The notes under the pieces: model-generated
The model's database searches: none
Told to the model about the DNA's origin: nothing
What the model saw: the letters and a program-made list of their open reading frames with translations, nothing else
Shown here: piece by piece, positions 24,763-33,984 of the stretch
Layout of the letters: each line of letters starts with the position of its first letter
Numbering within the stretch: position 1 is the first letter of the stretch
Assembly: GCA_938003745.1 (NCBI GenBank)
Contig: CALKXS010000022.1
Coordinates: 1 to 41,557, forward strand
Origin: an uncultured Algibacter sp.
GTDB lineage: Bacteria > Bacteroidota > Bacteroidia > Flavobacteriales > Flavobacteriaceae
Direction of reading: 5' to 3'
DNA length: 41,557 nucleotides
Program-made: the position numbers and the translations under genes

Positions 24763-25752
24763 TCTATTTCTTTATAAGTCTTAACAACTACCATAGCTCA
24801 AGGCACTTTAGGAAAAACTTGTACTATCCGTATCTATTAACCCTCAAAAGCACAGAGGTGTCCATGACTGCATTATCTGCCACTTTTAGACTCCATAACT
24901 CGCCATATCTTTACGATACCTCATCATAAGCTCTAAAATTCAAGTATAAATCAATATTTTTATAGCTTTTGACATTAACATCTCTTTTAATTTGGTCCTT
25001 CTTCGCATCTGCATGACCGTTAGTGTAATGCTAAACACCAATCTTTCTAAGAATATATTCATATTTCTCATAAGTACCCAAAGTACGCACTCTTATTTCG
25101 CTACTTGCATTTTCTCCCAAAAGCTGCCTATCACGAATCAAAGCTACTTTTAAGTCTTTTTCAGCAACAGAAATTGCAGCTATACAACCGGCAAGACCTC
25201 CACTAGAAATAACCAAATTATATGCTTTAGTTTCTTCAGAACCATTTCCTTTTACAATAATATCTTTACGTCATTTATTCAACTTATTTTCTGATAACGG
25301 GGGACTTCTTTAGATGTTGAAAAATAAATAGCATTACATCTACTATTAAACCCTGTTAAATCTACTAATTCAACATTAAATCTTGTTTTTTTTTTATCTT
25401 AATCTCATCTACATCCTCCCATCCCCATTCTGAGCGCAACTCTAATGCTTTTCAAAAGTCTTATTATTAATTTTTAGTTGAAATTCGCCTCGAGCCTCCC
25501 AATTTCCTGACGCTCAATTCATAGTCCTAACCCAAACGTGATACTTCCTTTCTTTATTAAAATACACTTTTGTTTTAGCGTTTTCAATTTTTACACCCAT
25601 ACCATGATATGAAGACCCCATTTGTTATTCAAATTGGGGGTCTACAACCAAACCACCAACATCTTCAAAACCTTCAGCTTCCAACAATATGTTTTGAAAA
25701 AAAATAAACTGGACGTTAAAAGAAACACTAGTATCTTACTACAAAAATTCAT
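24763..25752 (-). pseudogene. Decayed FAD-dependent oxidoreductase gene
   Basis: Pieces in all three frames assemble into one protein. A signal-like start (MNFCSKILVFLLTSSLFF, ATG at 25752) is followed by LLEAEGFEDVGG and GVKIENAKTKVYFNK, then KYHVWVRT, GNWEARGEFQLKINNKTFEK and DLTGFNSRC. Next comes a Rossmann-type FAD motif LVISSGGLAGCIAAISVAEK, then LLGENASSEIRVRTLG and GHADAKKDQIKRD, and finally LWSLKVADNAVMDTSVL. Many stops and frameshifts, an internal deletion (after FRAYDEV) and a missing C-terminus show decay. Such secreted FAD-dependent oxidoreductases usually occur in polysaccharide-use loci. The C-terminal cut abuts the IS1595 fragment. Confidence 0.8.
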
Positions 25753-25912
25753 AAGTCTTTAGAATTAAAACAAAACACATTATAGCTTTTTAAGCTAAAC
25801 TCAAAGTTATTAATAAATATACCAAACTATAGCCTCACCAAAACTTAACGGAAACGTTTTCAATATAATATTTTAAGAATAAATTATTTGAGTTATATGC
25901 TTAGTATCTGTT

Positions 25913-26594
25913 TTATTTGATTTTGATAAATCGGATTATCGTTTTATGAAAGATACTTTGTTGAAATTAAGATCTATTAATTCTAAAACAGAATTCATCA
26001 AAATAAGCTTGTATACGCCATTTACTTACATGATCTGGACTGCTCCTAATTAAGACTTCTCTTATATAATTAGAATATGTAGTTGTTTAAGATTCTTTCC
26101 ATTATTACTATCTTTCTGTTCAATATTGTAAACCTTTTTTAAAGGTTCATAACCTCTCCATTTATCAGTCACTATTTTTGCATACCTACTAATATCTTCT
26201 TCGAAAATGAGCGTTAAAGATTTCGAAAAATAATATTTTAAGCCCTTAATATATACTCGTTTTACTTTGTTATTATCACTTCTTTATACTGCTATAACTG
26301 CCTTTTTATTCTTTGCATCATGACTTCGACCTTGTTTAGCTTCTTCTTTTCCATCAACAGTAAACTTATCAATATGAACTAATTCTGATAAAGGACATTT
26401 TTAGCTACTTGACATTGCTTTTCTAGCTTTTTGCATAAAACACCATGCAGTTCCTTGACTAATACTAAATCGTTTTCCCCCATTTGAATACTAGAAATAC
26501 TTTTACTACTTGTGTTCATTTTGCCATTTTGTTTTTTTGCTAGATAAGCCTTGCAAGCTTAATCGTTTGGTAATTCTTTTATAAAGGATAGCAT
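25913..26594 (-). pseudogene. IS1595-family transposase, internally deleted
   Basis: Starts MLSFIKELPND (ATG at 26594), stop, then ACKAYLAKK; after a gap comes GKRFSISQGTAWCFMQKARK, then SELVHIDKFTVDGKEEAKQG, KIVTDKWRGYEPLKKVY, and near the end YFDEFCFRINRS and QQSIFHK to a TAA at 25913. The zinc ribbon is deleted, and stops and frameshifts interrupt the DDE core (first Asp in HIDKFTVDGKEE). Not functional. The terminal repeats were not resolved. Confidence 0.82.
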
Positions 26595-26700
26595 ATCTTG
26601 TCCTGTAAATTGAAGCTTAAGTCAAGCTTTTAGAATAATAAGATACAGGAATTAAATGACTAACTCAATAAATCACTATTATTACATAAAATTCTAATTA

Positions 26701-27060
26701 ATGATAAAAAAAATATACTACTTAGAAACCTGCAGTACCTGTATAAGGATTTTGAAAGAACTAAATCTTCCTTCAGATTTTATTTTACAAGACATAAAAA
26801 CAAATGAAATAACTGTAGAACAACTTGAAGACATGTACGCACTTTCTGAAAGTTATGAATCACTATTTAGTAAACGCTCTAAACTTTATAAAGAAATGGA
26901 TTTAAAAAACCAGAAACTTACTGAGCGTGATTACAAACAGTATATATTAGAGCATTATACTTTTTTAAGCAGACCTGTTTTTATAATTGGTAATGCCATT
27001 TTTATTGGGAATTCTAAGAAAAACGTTGAAACCGTAAAAGAAAAAATTAAAACACTATAA
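26701..27060 (+). CDS. ArsC/Spx-like arsenate reductase family protein
   Basis: A 119-residue thioredoxin-fold protein of the ArsC/Spx family (related to YffB). The redox motif CSTC is at residues 11-14 (LETCSTCIRILKEL). The family-typical TNEITVEQLEDM and SRPVFIIGNAIFIG (with the conserved Arg-Pro in cis-Pro position) follow. It may reduce arsenate with a thiol partner or act as a redox regulator; ArsC-type arsenate reductases usually have a CX5R site with Arg further on, which is less clear here, so the exact role is open. It is the only intact reading frame in a 5-kb stretch of dead genes and IS remnants and shows no decay. No ars operon partner is nearby. Confidence 0.85.
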   Translation: MIKKIYYLETCSTCIRILKELNLPSDFILQDIKTNEITVEQLEDMYALSESYESLFSKRSKLYKEMDLKNQKLTERDYKQYILEHYTFLSRPVFIIGNAIFIGNSKKNVETVKEKIKTL

Positions 27061-27091
27061 AAAACTCTGCATTCTTAATAAGAAAAAAGGT

Positions 27092-27273
27092 GGACTTACT
27101 ATATTATACTGGACATAAAGTTGAGAGAATTGTTGCTACATAATTTAACTTTGAATTATGAAAAAACGATATAGAAATTACAGTCAGTCATTTAAACAAA
27201 AGGCTGTAGAATTAAGCTTTCTTAGAAACAATGTTAAACAAGTATGTGAAGAACTAGATATTCCATATTAGGT
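27092..27273 (+). mobile_element. IS3-family remnant (left end and start of orfA)
   Basis: Starts GTGGACTTACTATATTA and includes TTTAACTTTGAATT, ATG at 27159 and a good OrfA start, KRYRNYSQSFKQKAVELSFL and VKQVCEELDIPY, then a TAG. It is cut off at about 27273, immediately followed by TTACCCATTTAGATC. This is the third IS3 left-end copy in the window and the least decayed at protein level. Confidence 0.8.
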
Positions 27274-27373
27274 TTACCCATTTAGATCCCGTTTAGTTGA
27301 ATTTGCTTTAAATAGATTTTAAATATTATTAGTTAATTTCTTATTCTACTTATAGTTCTTTACTGCTGTGTGT

Positions 27374-28240
27374 TTAAGCTAGATTAATTTTAATTATATT
27401 GATATCTCTTTTAAAAACAAAATAGTTTAGGTATTGAATCATAATAAAAGTAGTTATTTTAGAGAGCATTCTAGTAGCTAATCTTAAAAAAGATTTAGCA
27501 GGGTTAGTATTCAATAAAAACCGTCCATGTAATTGCGATAAATTAGTTTCAATACGCTTTCTTATTTTACTTTTTGCCTTTGAGAAAGCCACATAATTAT
27601 GTTGGTTTTTTCGCATTGGGATTGACAAATTTATATTTGAATTTGTGAAAAAATCTAACTGACAATCCGCAGCAACCTAGCCTTCATATGCAATCAATGT
27701 GTAATTTTTCAAATTATATTTCACATCTTTTAGGTAATTTACATCGTGAATATATGCACCTGCCAAATCAAATGAATGAAACACATCATTCTTGTCACAA
27801 ACTACATGCAATTTATAACCGTAATATCTAGAATTTTGAGAAGTACAATAGCAAAATATAGGTTTAACTTGATAAGTAGAGCAAATTTTGGAACGTACAT
27901 CTCTTGCATATTTACAAATAGAAGTTGACACTGAATCCTATTACAAAAGCATCTGCAAATTCAACAAACATTTCACTAATACGTTTTCTTATAGATTCGG
28001 TATAATTCAATAGTTTTTTGTTTCTTTTATTATAAACGCTTCGTTTAATCTTAAATTCTAGATCAGTGTTTTTTTAACATCTAAACAACTATAAATAAGT
28101 ATTTACATATATATATATTCAGCAGTAAGATTAGGACTTACTAGTTCTATATTTTCTAGTTTTGGCTTTGTAATTTAAGCAAAACTCTCAATATATCCAC
28201 ATGTTTCTTTAAGGTTATTCAAAATAATTTCGTAATTTTA
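27374..28240 (-). pseudogene. IS982-family transposase, decayed
   Basis: The pieces read PKLENIELVSPNLTAEYI, then DLEFKIKRSVYNKRNKKLLN, IRKRISEMFVEFADAFVI, ICKYARDVRSKICST, RYYGYKLHVVCDKNDVFHSF, QLDFFTNSNINLSIPMRKNQ and MLSKITTFIMIQYLNYFVFK: the order of an IS982 DDE transposase. Several frameshifts and stops (near 27680, 27930 and 28080) break it. The track shows two of its pieces (27374-27628 and 27677-27931). Upstream, 28240-28370 shows nothing recognisable. Confidence 0.82.
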
Positions 28241-28371
28241 GATAAGATTACTTATTAGATTTAACTAATTTATATTCAATTAAATAAATAAAATCTATGC
28301 TGCTTGAGCAATATTTTTTATAAATACAGAACAGGCAGTTCTTATTACACTACTAATTAGTATCTCTCTAT

Positions 28372-29166
28372 TTCCCTAAGAATTCAATACAAGTTCCTTA
28401 CCTTCAAAGACACCTGTCTTAGTTAACGGTATATATAGAAGGCTATCAAACATTTGATGTAATTCGAGCAGTTGTAGTAGGCACTGTAATTATAGTATCT
28501 TTAAATCACAAAAAAGGAATCTCTTTTGAAGCACAAAAAGATTTAATTAAAAAATCTAGCCTTATTGCTGATTCTGGTCTTTTTATTATTTACTTTAGGT
28601 TAATAGCTGTTTGTAGTTTTTACGAATCTGAAATAAATTATAGATAGCACTCTAAGTAATTATATGTAACGCACTTCACTTTTAAGACGCATCAACACAA
28701 CAACTTTAGGAGTATTTAGTAATACATTTTTTAGTATATTAATTTTATTAGCTTGTTCTCAACTGCCGTAGGCATTATTGCCAGTACTGCAGATTATTTT
28801 AAAAGCACTTACGCTTTAACTGCTATAACAGCTTGCGTATTGGGTATTATCATTGTCCAGCTAAATTTTCATTCTATAATAGTTTTGGCATTTCCCATTT
28901 TATTATTTATCTACCTAATAACCATTGTTTTAATACTTTTAAATGTCATTCCAGACAAATGGGCTTCTCCATTAATATTCAAAACAGTGATAGCAATTAC
29001 TATTCTTTTTAGCATACCAGATGCACTAAATTTTGTTAGTCCATCAGATAATATGAAAACCATCATAAGTCATATTCCTCTTGGAAATTATAGCTTAGCC
29101 TGAGTATTACCTGCTTTAATTTCTTTTATCTTTATAAATATAAAACAACAAAAACTAACTAATTAA
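28372..29166 (+). pseudogene. brnQ: Decayed branched-chain amino acid carrier (BrnQ-like)
   Basis: The pieces read LPSKTPVLVNG, then GYQTFDVIRAVVVGTVIIVS, FEAQKDLIKKSSLIADSGLF, IAVCSFYESEINY, and the long open part FSTAVGIIASTADYFKSTY, HSIIVLAFPILLFIYLITI, VLILLNVIPDKWAS and SHIPLGNYSLA. In the last part a TGA (29101) stands where relatives have Trp, followed in frame by VLPALISFIFINIKQQKLTN-stop. The N-terminal third is missing and further frameshifts lie near 28600-28740. The live family imports Leu/Ile/Val with Na+ through about 12 membrane helices; this copy cannot. The 116-residue ORF of the track is part of it. Confidence 0.8.
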
Positions 29167-29190
29167 GAAATATTAAATCAAATACGAAGT

Positions 29191-29847
29191 TTAGTTTTTC
29201 ACCTTTTTAATAGCGGTAAAAGCCTTATCAACAAATTCATCTTCCACCAGAATAGTGAACTCATTGGTTGTCGAAAGCACCTCATAAAGCACAACACCTT
29301 CCCAAGCTAATCGTTTAAAAAAATGATAATACAATCCTGCAATTTTCGAGTTATCTTGAGGCAAATTAATACTAATAGCAGATAATCCTTCTTGAATTGC
29401 AATAAAACTTTCTTTTTTTAAATGCCCTCTTAAAAAATCATTTAAACTACTCGAAACTACAATGTTACTTTCATGTATTCCTCTAGTAAACGTATAAAAC
29501 AACTTAGACTCTTCATTTATTCGCTCTAATATTTTTGCATGATTATCTATAAGAGTTTCTGAGTTTCGAACAGTAAAATCAGTTAAATTAGAGCGCACAG
29601 TAATATCTCCTAAATTTTGAATTACTCTACGCATTTTAATAGAATTTGACAATGTAACCGGAGGGCTGTAACGCCTTAAAGCCATCATTATAGCTCCAGG
29701 TTTCACATCTTTTTTAAGCATTTTACTTATAGGTTCAGTTAGCTCAATTGCCAAAGCACTAAAATTTATAATATTTCTTGACAACGCTTCTTCCAAGTAA
29801 GGTTGCGTTATTAAAATATCTTCTACACAGTTAGATACAGTTTTCAT
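29191..29847 (-). CDS. ACT-like regulatory protein next to aspartate kinase
   Basis: A 218-residue cytoplasmic protein. The N-terminus (about 1-70) is a helical module, EDILITQPYLEEALSRNIIN followed by AIMMALRRYSPP. The C-terminal half (about 85-218) looks like one or two ACT-type folds: DITVRSNLTDFTVRNSE, ESFIAIQEGLSAISINLP and GVVLYEVLSTTNEFTILVED resemble the regulatory part of aspartokinases. It lacks the kinase domain. It is divergent from lysC with 137 bases between, an arrangement I believe is common in Flavobacteria, which suggests amino-acid sensing linked to the aspartate pathway (inference). A DNA-binding role is possible but not shown. Confidence 0.7.
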   Translation of the reverse strand: MKTVSNCVEDILITQPYLEEALSRNIINFSALAIELTEPISKMLKKDVKPGAIMMALRRYSPPVTLSNSIKMRRVIQNLGDITVRSNLTDFTVRNSETLIDNHAKILERINEESKLFYTFTRGIHESNIVVSSSLNDFLRGHLKKESFIAIQEGLSAISINLPQDNSKIAGLYYHFFKRLAWEGVVLYEVLSTTNEFTILVEDEFVDKAFTAIKKVKN

Positions 29848-29897
29848 GTTAATTATTTAACAATTTGTGATAAATATAAGCATTTTTTTAAATAAAT

Positions 29898-29928
29898 AGT
29901 GTTTTTAAAGTAACCCGCTCTAATTTTG
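29898..29928 (+). promoter_or_regulatory. Candidate lysC promoter
   Basis: AGTG, 19 bases, TAATTTTG. The -7 box fits TAnnTTTG; the -33 box is a weak GTG variant. The leader to the ATG at 29985 would be about 50 bases. Confidence 0.5.
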
Positions 29929-29984
29929 CATCTCATTATTCATTCATTATGTGAATTTTGATTTAAATTTTAAAGGAAAAATTA

Positions 29985-31307
29985 ATGAAAGTATTAAAGT
30001 TTGGCGGCACCTCTGTAGGATCTATTGAAAATATTCAAAATGTAAAGAATATTATAAATGATGGAGAAAAAAAGGTAATTGTACTATCTGCTATGTCTGG
30101 AACAACAAATACACTTGTTTCAATTGCAAATGACATTAAAAATAGCCAACCAAATGAAGCCGTTAACACTATTAACAAATTACATAAAAAATATTTTAAT
30201 GTAATTGACAATCTTTTACAAAATAAAAACATAAACACCGACACAAAAAACTATGTGACTGGTATTTTTAATTTTCTACTGGAACGTACTTATAAAGATT
30301 TTTCTCAATCTCTAGAAAATGTTATTGTTGCTCAAGGCGAATTACTTTCAACATACATGTTTAATGGTTATTTAAATCAAGAAGGTATTAGCTCTACATT
30401 ACTATCTGCCTTAGATTTTATGCGAATTGACAAAGCAAAAGAACCCAATACAGCATACATAAAAGAAAATTTAGAAACGATTTTAAAAAACACAACTGAA
30501 GCTCAAGTTTATATTACTCAAGGCTTTATTTGTTTAGACGATGATGATGCCATTTCTAACTTACAACGAGGTGGAAGCGATTATACCGCAACAATTATTG
30601 GAGCAGCTATAGTTGCTGAGGAAGTTCAAATTTGGACAGACATTGATGGCATGCACAATAATGACCCTAGATATGTTGAGAACACAAGACCAATATCTAG
30701 CTTATCGTTTGATGAAGCTGCAGAATTAGCATATTTTGGAGCAAAAATACTTCATCCACAAACGGTAACACCCGTAAGAGCAGATAATATTCCTGTCCGT
30801 TTAAAAAACACTATGGATCCTGAAGCTCATGGCACTTTAATTTCTAGTCAAACATCCGAGAGTGGCATTAAAGCACTTGCAGCAAAAGACAACATTACTG
30901 CTATTAAAATTAAATCCGGCAGAATGCTACAAGCTCACGGTTTCTTGAAAAAAGTATTCGAAATTTTCGAAGTTTACGAAACGTCAATAGACATGATTAC
31001 AACATCAGAAGTTGCTGTCTCTTTAACTATCGATGATGATAGAAATTTAGATAAAATAATTACCGAATTAGAAGCTTTTTCAACTATTGAAGTTGATAAA
31101 AACCAAAGTATAGTTTGTCTGGTTGGTCATTCTATTGTAAATCATTCTGAAACTTATAAATTATTTAAAATTTTACAAGACGTTAAAATAAGAATGATTT
31201 CTTACGGTGGAAGTAAAAATAATATTTCATTACTTGTTAACGCCAATGATAAAATAAACACGCTAAGGAAGCTAAACGATTATTTATTTGAATTGGCCAC
31301 TTTATAA
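29985..31307 (+). CDS. lysC: Aspartate kinase
   Basis: A 440-residue monofunctional aspartokinase, the first step towards Lys, Thr, Met and diaminopimelate. The nucleotide-binding N-terminus is MKVLKFGGTSVGSIENIQN, with VIVLSAMSGTTNTLV, and the aspartate site is in LQRGGSDYTATIIGAAI followed by VQIWTDIDGMHNNDPR. AELAYFGAKILHPQT is typical. Two ACT domains occupy about 300-440 (AIKIKSGRMLQAHGFLKKVF, then SIVCLVGHSI...), so feedback inhibition is expected. No fused homoserine dehydrogenase is present. Confidence 0.95.
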   Translation: MKVLKFGGTSVGSIENIQNVKNIINDGEKKVIVLSAMSGTTNTLVSIANDIKNSQPNEAVNTINKLHKKYFNVIDNLLQNKNINTDTKNYVTGIFNFLLERTYKDFSQSLENVIVAQGELLSTYMFNGYLNQEGISSTLLSALDFMRIDKAKEPNTAYIKENLETILKNTTEAQVYITQGFICLDDDDAISNLQRGGSDYTATIIGAAIVAEEVQIWTDIDGMHNNDPRYVENTRPISSLSFDEAAELAYFGAKILHPQTVTPVRADNIPVRLKNTMDPEAHGTLISSQTSESGIKALAAKDNITAIKIKSGRMLQAHGFLKKVFEIFEVYETSIDMITTSEVAVSLTIDDDRNLDKIITELEAFSTIEVDKNQSIVCLVGHSIVNHSETYKLFKILQDVKIRMISYGGSKNNISLLVNANDKINTLRKLNDYLFELATL

Positions 31308-31374
31308 TTAAAAATTGAAGCGATTAGCCAAAAAGGATCATTTTTCAACAACCCTTTTTATTTTTTTCATGAAT

Positions 31375-32667
31375 TTATGAATTCATTATATCTTCGACCT
31401 CATCAGCTTCAATAGGAATATTTCGCATTAAATTGAACGGATCTCCGGATTTTTGTATCACAACATCATCTTCTAAACGAATACCAAAGCCTTCATCAGG
31501 AATATAAATTCCAGGCTCTACAGTAAACACCATATTTGCTTGCATAGGCTCAGTTAAAATACCATAATCATGAGTATCTAATCCCATATGATGTGACGTA
31601 CCATGCATAAAATATTTTTTGTATGCTGGCCAATCAGGATTTTCATTTTGAACATCAACTTTGTCTAGCAAATTCAAACCAAGCAACTCCGAAGTCATTA
31701 TTTTACCAACCTCAACATGATAATCTGCCCAAACAGTTCCAGGTGTTAACATTTTTGTCGCTTCATTCTTCACCCTGTTTACTGCATTATAGACCGCTTT
31801 TTGTCTGTCTGTAAATTTCCCAGAAACAGGCACAGATCTTGTCATATCACTAGAGTAATTAGCATACTCTGCACCAATATCCATAAGAATTAATTCCCCA
31901 GATTTACATTGTTGATTATTCTCTATATAATGTAAAACATTAGCATTGTTACCAGACGCAACAATAGGTGTGTACGCAAATTTCTTAGACCTGTTTATTA
32001 AAAGTTCATGAGTAAATTCTGCTTCAATTTCAAACTCCCAAACATTAGGTTGTACAAAATTTAAAATTCTCCTAAATCCTTTTTCCGTGATATCACAAGC
32101 TTGTTGAATTAAATCTATTTCAATTTGATCTTTAACAGAACGTAATCGCTGTAAAATAGGGTTACTTTTTGCTACACGATGAGCTGGAAATCTATCTTTT
32201 ATCCATTTATTAAAACGATCTTCTCTAGTTTCAGTTTCCACAGATGCTCTATAGTGCTCATTCGTATTAATATAAACAGTATCACATTGTGTCATTATTT
32301 CAAACATAATTCTTTCCATGTCTTGTAACCAATACACAGTTTTTACACCACTAGTTTCAAAAGCTCTCTCTTTTGTTAACTTTTCTCCTTCCCAAATGGC
32401 AATATGTTCATTTGTTTCTTTTAAAAATAAAATCTCTCGATGTTTCTCATTTGGGCAATCTGGAAAAATTACAAAAATGCTCTCTTCTTGATCTACTCCA
32501 CTTAAATAAAAAAGATCTCTATGCTGCTCAAAAGGCATTGTACTATCAGCACTAATTGGATAAATGTCGTTAGAATTAAATACCGCTAAGCTACTTGGAT
32601 GCATTTTGGCTGCAAAGTTTTTTCTATTTTTGATAAATAATTCTCTATTTATTGGGTGATATTTCAT
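31375..32667 (-). CDS. pepP: Xaa-Pro aminopeptidase (M24B)
   Basis: A 430-residue dimetal peptidase removing N-terminal residues before proline. The creatinase-like N-terminal domain (about 1-165, with STMPFEQHRDLFYLSGVDQEE) precedes the pita-bread domain. The metal ligands are visible: two Asp in LMDIGAEYANYSSDMTRSVP, His in HGTSHHMGLDTHD, Glu in FTVEPGIYIP and Glu in GIRLEDDVVI. Length matches PepP (about 440). Cytoplasmic with no signal peptide. It is convergent with lysC. The region 32668-32903 shows no gene. Confidence 0.95.
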   Translation of the reverse strand: MKYHPINRELFIKNRKNFAAKMHPSSLAVFNSNDIYPISADSTMPFEQHRDLFYLSGVDQEESIFVIFPDCPNEKHREILFLKETNEHIAIWEGEKLTKERAFETSGVKTVYWLQDMERIMFEIMTQCDTVYINTNEHYRASVETETREDRFNKWIKDRFPAHRVAKSNPILQRLRSVKDQIEIDLIQQACDITEKGFRRILNFVQPNVWEFEIEAEFTHELLINRSKKFAYTPIVASGNNANVLHYIENNQQCKSGELILMDIGAEYANYSSDMTRSVPVSGKFTDRQKAVYNAVNRVKNEATKMLTPGTVWADYHVEVGKIMTSELLGLNLLDKVDVQNENPDWPAYKKYFMHGTSHHMGLDTHDYGILTEPMQANMVFTVEPGIYIPDEGFGIRLEDDVVIQKSGDPFNLMRNIPIEADEVEDIMNS

Positions 32668-32903
32668 ATTATCTTTATTTAAAACTCCATAAAAATACAG
32701 AATCTTAAGTTATTATTAATAACGTTTAGTAAGACCTTGATTTTTCGCAAGCAAAACCTAATATTTATTAAAATTTAAGTCAAACAATATAAACTTAAGA
32801 CACATATTATACAAACACATCATTTAATATCAAAATAATTTCTATTAAATATCCGTAAAGAGGCATAATTGAGTAAAAAGCCTTATTTTAGATAAAAAAT
32901 AAC

Positions 32904-33819
32904 ATGAATATCTTCAGTTTTACAGCTCATTTTGATAGTGAAGAGACTTGTCGTCTTCATTTTAAAATCAGAACGCGATAAAATAGGTATAAAGTGCCAT
33001 CGATGTGGTCATGACAAGTATTATTGGATTAAAAGTCGTTGGAGTTATGAATGTAAATCCTGTAGAAGTCGTATCTCTCTTCGTAGTGGTGCCATAATGC
33101 AAAGTTCTAAGCTGTCATTTATGACTTGGTATAAAGCGATGTTTCTAATGACTATTACTAAAAAAGGGTTTTCTTCAAAAGAAATTCAAAAGCAGTTAGG
33201 TTTAAAAGATATGAACCTGTCTGAGCCATGGTTCACAAGTTGCGTAAGGCTATGGGGAATCGAGATGATCCCTATACTTTGTTAAGATATGATTGAAATG
33301 GATGAGGGATATTTTACTGTTGAATCTTCTTAAATAGAACAATAAAAAGGAACAAGAGGTCGTGGAGCTGTTGGGAAACAAAATGTTATGATTATTGCTG
33401 AGTCCACACCACTAGAAGACCCAACAACACAAAAGAAAGATTGCCAATGTCCTTATTTCAAAGCTAAAATATTAAATAATCATAAAGCAGAAGGAGTCCA
33501 TACGACTATTAAAGATTCTATAGGAGAACAGAGCATTGTCTTTACAGATAAAAGCACATCTTATGTGGATATTGCAGACTTTGTAGAACTACATATTACT
33601 GATAAGTCTGATAAAGAAACTACAAAAGAGACCTTGAAGTAGGTACATATTACTATTAGTAATGCTAAACGAAATCTATTAGGTAATTATAATTATCATA
33701 AAATCAAACGAAAATACCTCCAGTTGTATCTAAATGAATTTGTGTAAAAACTTAATCGAAGGTATTTTGAAGAAAAACTCTTCGATAGACTTGTCACTGC
33801 TGGAATTACAGGATTATGA
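32904..33819 (+). pseudogene. IS1595-family transposase, frameshifted with stops
   Basis: The start MNIFSFTAHFDSEETCRLHF shifts frame and becomes the zinc-ribbon part CHRCGHDKYYWIKSRWSYEC, then KLSFMTWYKAMFLMT and GFSSKEIQKQLGLK. A second shift leads to EMDEGYFTVESS-stop, then IIAESTPLEDP and YFKAKILNNHKAEGVHTTIK, then VFTDKSTSYVDIADFVE. TAG replaces Trp at 33640, then HITISNAKRNLLGNY, LQLYLNEFV-stop-KLNRRYF and the end at 33819. Several lesions across an otherwise full-length gene show a dead but recent copy. The track reports two of its pieces. Confidence 0.87.
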
Positions 33820-33984
33820 ATGATTACGGATATTCAAAAATTTCTAAAATTCATTTTAAATCAAATGTCATACCTCATAAATTAAAAAAGGTTAAAAGAA
33901 TTTAAACGTTTTGGCTTTATTTTTGAACAATAGACTATTCTGCTTTCTAATCAAAACCACCAAATACGCTTAAATTCACTTATA

